Below, piece by piece: positions 29,709 through 32,730 of a DNA stretch of 32,730 bases. Numbering within the stretch: position 1 is the stretch's first letter; the number at the start of each line of letters is the position of its first letter. Source of the stretch: Actinomycetes bacterium. GTDB taxonomy: Bacteria > Actinomycetota > Thermoleophilia > BMS3ABIN01. The position numbers and the translations under genes were made by a program. The notes beneath the pieces were generated by a model, which saw nothing but the letters and a program-made list of their open reading frames with translations, was not told where the DNA came from and did no database searches. The stretch is from NCBI GenBank assembly GCA_021787475.1, contig JAJYLW010000017.1:1-32730 (forward strand), read 5' to 3'.

Positions 29709-32426
29709 TTGAAGGTTTTCAACAAACAGGCTAACTTTAAAAAACGCCCAGGCAACAAAAAGAAAATCATTGCCGGCAGGGCCGCCCTGGCAGTGACGGT
29801 GGCAGCGGTATCTGCCGCATTGTTATTGTTGCCTCAAACAGGGCTGGCCGGGACAAATCAGTGGACTACCAATGGCCCTTACGGCGGTGATGTTAACTCC
29901 CTGGCCATCTCGCCTGACTTCGCCAGCGACCACACCCTCTTTACCGGCACCTTTGGCGGCGGCGTCTTTGTCTCCACCAACGGCGGCGGCGGCTGGAGCG
30001 CGGCAAACAACGGGATTCCGGCCAACACGATTGTTAACTCTCTGACCATCTCGCCCGGCTACGCCGCCGACCATGCTATCTTTGCCGGCACCGGTGGCGG
30101 CGTCTTTGATTCAACCAACGGCGGGGCGAGCTGGAGCGCCGCAAATACGGGGCTAACCAGCACTTCTGTTAGCTCCCTGGCCGTATCGCCTGACTTTGCC
30201 AGCGACCAGACCCTCTTTGCCGGCACCTCCGGCGGCGGCGTCTTTGTCTCCACCAACGGCGGGGCGAGCTGGAGCGTAGTTAACACGGGGCTTTCCAGCA
30301 CTAATGTTTCCTCCCTGGCCATCTCGCCTGACTTTGCCAGCGACCAGACCCTCTTTGCCGGCACTTATGGCGGCGTCTTTGAATCAACCAACGCCGGGGC
30401 CAGCTGGAGCGCTGCAAATACGGGGCTTACCAGCACGTTTGTTAACTCCCTGGCCATCTCGCCCGGCTACGCCGCCGACCAGACTATCTTTGCCGGCACC
30501 GAGGGCGGCGGCGTCTTTGTCTCCACCAACGGCGGGGCGAGCTGGAGCGCGGCAAGCATGGGACTTACCGCTGCTGATGTTAACTCCCTGGCCATCTCGC
30601 CCGGCTTTGCCTCCGACCAGACTATCTTTGCCGGCACCGAGGGCGGCGGCGTCTTTGTCTCTGCCAACGGCGGGGCGAGCTGGAGCGTAGTTAACACGGG
30701 GCTTGGCTACTATGATGTTTACTCCTTGGCCATCTCGCCCGGCTACGCCGCCGACCATGCTATCTTTGCCGGCACCGGTGGCGGCGTCTTTGAGTCAACC
30801 AACGGCGGGAGCAGCTGGAGCGCCGCAAATACGGGGCTTACCAGCACTGATGTTAGGTCTCTGGCCGTATCGCCCGGCTTTGCCAGCGACCACACCCTCT
30901 TTGCCGGCACCGGCGGGGGCGCTTTTAGTTATACATTTGATACGACGCCTCCTGTAGTCACCAATATTCAGCCTACCGGCACCATCAGCACAACTTCAAC
31001 CACCGTGAGCGCCGACTACGCCGACAACGCCGGCGGCTCGGGCATAAACGCCGCCTCGGTGGCTGTTTATCTGGACGGGTCTTCCCTTTCCGGCTGCAGC
31101 GTGGCAGCAACTTCGGTAAGCTGCCCGGTCACTGGCCTTACCAATGGGCCCCATACCATATCCGGCTCGGTCTCCGATAACGCCGGCAACAGAGCCCAGA
31201 TAAGCGGCTCCTTTACGGTTGCTTTAGCCCGCAGTTACTTCTGGACCTGGTACGACAACATCGGCATGAAGAACTGGGTGCTTCTGGCCAACCCGGCCGC
31301 CGCCCCGGCCAACCTTCAGTTCAGCCTAACCGTTGCCGGAAAGAGTTTAAGCCCGGGCAACCTGGGGGCCGGGCCAGGAGTGGTGCCTCCGGGCCGGTCG
31401 CTTACCCCCACCTTCGCGGGTCTGATGGGCGGCCCGGTTCAGGCAAACTCGCTTTCCGGAGGAGGCGCAATCGTCAGCCAAAGAAGCCTGTTGGGCAGCT
31501 CAATGGAAGAGGTGCCCGGAGTTGAGGGCGCAAAGCTTTCCGATCACTTCTGGTGGACCTGGTACGACCAGGAGAGCCCGGGCTACAGGAACTGGGTGCT
31601 TATCTCCAACCCGGCCGGCATCAACCCGGGGGCCGTCTACTACCAGGTGACCATTGCCGGTAAGAATCCTGGGCCAGGCGGGGCCGGGCAGGTTGCCAGC
31701 GGCCAGAACGTAAACCTGACCTTCCCGGGGAAGATGGGCGGCCCGGTTGAGGTAAAGGCCTGGTCCGACAGGGTGGGCGGCTCGGTCCCGGCAGATGTGA
31801 TGGCCTCCCAGCGGGTGCTTTCAAATGGTGGCGCGGCCTTTAACGAAGTTCCGGGAACAAGAGACCAGGATCTGGGGAGCGACTACCACTGGACCTGGTA
31901 TGACAATGCCAGCCCCGGGGCCACCGACTGGGTGCTTGTGGCAAATCCGAATAGTTCTCCGGTTTCCTACCAGATCAGGGTAGCCGGCTCGCTCGTTTCC
32001 TCCGGGCTCCTGGGCCCCGGCCAGCGGATAACTCCCACCTTCCCGGGGAAGATGGGGGGGCCGGTTGAGGTATCAGCCTCCGGCAGGGTGATTGCCTCGC
32101 AGCGGAGCGTCTTTGGCCCCTCGTTTGAAGAGGTGCCGGGCCTGGGCGCCCTGACAAGCTCGTACAACTGGACCTGGTACGACAATGCCAGCCCCGGGAT
32201 GACCAACTGGGTGCTTATCGCCAACCCCACTTCAAGCCCGCTTACCGCTACCATCAAGGTGGGCGGCGCAACCCTGGGGACCTACAGCATCGCCCCGGGC
32301 GCCAACGTCACCCCCACCTTCCCGGGAAAGATAGGCGGCCCGGTTGCCGTATCAGCCACCGCCAACGTGATTGCCTCCCAGCGGGTGCTTTACAACGGCT
32401 ACTTTAACGAGGTGCTGGGGCAGTAG
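29709..32426 (+). CDS. Secreted repeat protein: BNR-like repeats, Ig-like linker and WTWYD modules
   Basis: A 905-residue exported protein starting at TTG 29709. The basic N-terminus and hydrophobic segment (about 18-46) form a signal peptide or anchor. Residues 62-410 are eight repeats of about 44-46 residues of the form SLAISPDFASDQTLFAGT then FVSTNGGASWS, with the Asp-box pattern of sialidase/VPS10-type beta-propellers. Residues 411-505 form an Ig-like segment (TPPVVTNIQPTG, then SVSDNAGNRAQISGSF). Residues about 508-905 are four modules beginning WTWYDN and NWVLIANP and ending near FPGKMGGPVEV, VIASQRVL and FNEVPG. No enzyme active site, sortase signal or SLH domain is seen. The closest reading is a surface or secreted adhesin or structural protein. 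Confidence 0.82.
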   Translation: MKVFNKQANFKKRPGNKKKIIAGRAALAVTVAAVSAALLLLPQTGLAGTNQWTTNGPYGGDVNSLAISPDFASDHTLFTGTFGGGVFVSTNGGGGWSAANNGIPANTIVNSLTISPGYAADHAIFAGTGGGVFDSTNGGASWSAANTGLTSTSVSSLAVSPDFASDQTLFAGTSGGGVFVSTNGGASWSVVNTGLSSTNVSSLAISPDFASDQTLFAGTYGGVFESTNAGASWSAANTGLTSTFVNSLAISPGYAADQTIFAGTEGGGVFVSTNGGASWSAASMGLTAADVNSLAISPGFASDQTIFAGTEGGGVFVSANGGASWSVVNTGLGYYDVYSLAISPGYAADHAIFAGTGGGVFESTNGGSSWSAANTGLTSTDVRSLAVSPGFASDHTLFAGTGGGAFSYTFDTTPPVVTNIQPTGTISTTSTTVSADYADNAGGSGINAASVAVYLDGSSLSGCSVAATSVSCPVTGLTNGPHTISGSVSDNAGNRAQISGSFTVALARSYFWTWYDNIGMKNWVLLANPAAAPANLQFSLTVAGKSLSPGNLGAGPGVVPPGRSLTPTFAGLMGGPVQANSLSGGGAIVSQRSLLGSSMEEVPGVEGAKLSDHFWWTWYDQESPGYRNWVLISNPAGINPGAVYYQVTIAGKNPGPGGAGQVASGQNVNLTFPGKMGGPVEVKAWSDRVGGSVPADVMASQRVLSNGGAAFNEVPGTRDQDLGSDYHWTWYDNASPGATDWVLVANPNSSPVSYQIRVAGSLVSSGLLGPGQRITPTFPGKMGGPVEVSASGRVIASQRSVFGPSFEEVPGLGALTSSYNWTWYDNASPGMTNWVLIANPTSSPLTATIKVGGATLGTYSIAPGANVTPTFPGKIGGPVAVSATANVIASQRVLYNGYFNEVLGQ
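29892..30938 (+). repeat. Eight tandem BNR-like coding repeats
   Basis: Units of about 132-138 bases with long stretches of identical DNA. Conserved cores include GGCGGCGTCTTTG and GGGGCGAGCTGGAGCG. Variants alternate between DFASDQTLF and GYAADHAIF types, suggesting recombination or duplication in pairs. Such an array can expand and contract. Confidence 0.9.
31234..32423 (+). repeat. Four tandem WTWYD-type modules
   Basis: Modules of about 90-115 residues begin near 31234, 31540, 31882 and 32158. Each has a tryptophan/tyrosine-rich start, a short beta-rich body and a conserved end. TGGACCTGGTACGA is nearly identical in DNA in all four. I do not know a named domain for this unit. Confidence 0.85.
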
Positions 32427-32482
32427 CGGCCCTGAGGGATAACGGGCCCTAAAAGAAGTTAAACAAGTGTCCCCTAAATCTG

Positions 32483-32516
32483 GGGAAGGCCCATGTCGGG
32501 CCTTCCCTTTTTTTTT
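32483..32516 (+). terminator. Terminator of the repeat-protein gene
   Basis: Perfect 10-bp stem GGGAAGGCCC/GGGCCTTCCC with a five-base loop, then nine T residues. Confidence 0.95.
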
Positions 32517-32603
32517 GAACTAGGTCCGGGTTATGGACATCAACTTGAGAAGAAGGTGAGGTTTGAGGGATCAAAAGTGATCTACGCATTACCTACCAGC
32601 CCC

Positions 32604-32730
32604 TGTCACTGACGATGCAAAAATGACCCTCTAGTGCCGGTTTAAAATTGACCCCCCTGCGAAACAGGGATAGCTTCCAGGCAGATCTAAAGCCTGGGAG
32701 GTCGAGAGGTGATTAAACTGGAAGAGTGGG
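32604..32730 (+). mobile_element. IS21-family insertion sequence, left end (cut by window edge)
   Basis: From TGTCACTGACGATGCAAAAA (starting 32604) the sequence has the layout of an IS21 left end. Two related internal repeats (AAAAATGACCC, then TTTAAAATTGACCCC) serve as transposase-binding sites. They are followed by the start of istA. The right end lies outside the window. Confidence 0.75.
32709..32730 (+). CDS. istA: IstA transposase, first seven codons only
   Basis: GTG 32709, preceded by GGGAGG (32696-32701), opens the sequence (V/M)IKLEEW, the usual N-terminus of IS21-family IstA. The frame runs off the window, so the gene is partial here and its integrity is unknown. Confidence 0.65.

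Noticed and set aside
1-32730. CRISPR array, rRNA or tRNA genes, prophage or replication origin
   Set aside because: No regularly spaced repeats, conserved rRNA/tRNA sequences, phage structural genes or DnaA-box clusters were seen.

Overview
The window looks like a chromosomal segment from a GC-rich, probably uncultured member of the Actinomycetota. The reasons are the gene content (an actinobacterial-type qcrC-qcrA-qcrB cluster with a diheme cytochrome c and a Rieske protein with extra N-terminal membrane segments, long-form hisG, split transketolase, ftsE-ftsX and ctpA-rnr-smpB gene order), the GC-rich coding sequence, and the very frequent use of TTG as start codon. The lineage is an inference; no rRNA gene is present to fix it.

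Region by region. 0.1-3.0 kb: prfB with a programmed +1 frameshift, a small two-helix membrane protein overlapping a CopG-type antitoxin-like gene, hisG, and a GlsB/YeaQ-type membrane protein behind an 8-codon mini-ORF. 3.1-5.8 kb: an isoprenylcysteine-methyltransferase-like membrane protein on the minus strand, a trans-aconitate-methyltransferase-like enzyme, and a frameshifted second methyltransferase that overlaps a histidine-rich, cysteine-ended small protein. 5.9-10.5 kb: split transketolase, ftsE, ftsX (with an unusual insertion), a VanZ-like protein and a cold-shock gene. 10.5-13.7 kb, minus strand: a sulfur-trafficking cluster running YeeE/TsuA-type transporter, TusA, DsrE-like, DsrF-like and a 57-residue DsrH/TusB-like protein, with a structured leader and an internal promoter. 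13.7-17.4 kb: CtpA-type S41 protease, RNase R and SmpB. 17.7-21.0 kb, minus strand: cytochrome b, Rieske protein and diheme cytochrome c of a bc complex, then a DUF488 protein. 21.2-25.2 kb: alkyladenine DNA glycosylase, an MFS exporter, a 1.1 kb graveyard of three broken genes (ABC-2 transporter, MarR regulator, HAD phosphatase) and an aldo/keto reductase. 25.3-27.7 kb: a PAS histidine kinase with a cysteine cluster, its Rcp1-like response regulator, and a second cold-shock gene almost identical to the first. 27.7-29.7 kb: a visibly AT-richer stretch with a small membrane ORF, an alpha/beta hydrolase with a damaged N-terminus, and a RelE/HigB-like toxin with an XRE antitoxin. 29.7-32.4 kb: a 905-residue secreted repeat protein (eight BNR-like repeats, an Ig-like linker, four WTWYD modules). 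The right edge holds the left end of an IS21-family element with the first codons of istA.

Working together: the sulfur cluster most likely imports thiosulfate or a related sulfur species through YeeE and passes sulfane sulfur via TusA to the DsrE/F/H-like proteins. SmpB and RNase R form the usual ribosome-rescue and RNA-decay pair. QcrCAB is the quinol-oxidising part of an aerobic-type respiratory chain. FtsEX controls cell-wall hydrolysis at division, with the CtpA protease close by. The strongest candidates for something not well described are the structured leader and small-protein composition of the sulfur cluster, the His-rich/CCGHPGEPGC protein coupled to a methyltransferase, the membrane-protein/CopG pair, and the two mini-ORFs that end on the start codon of membrane-protein genes.
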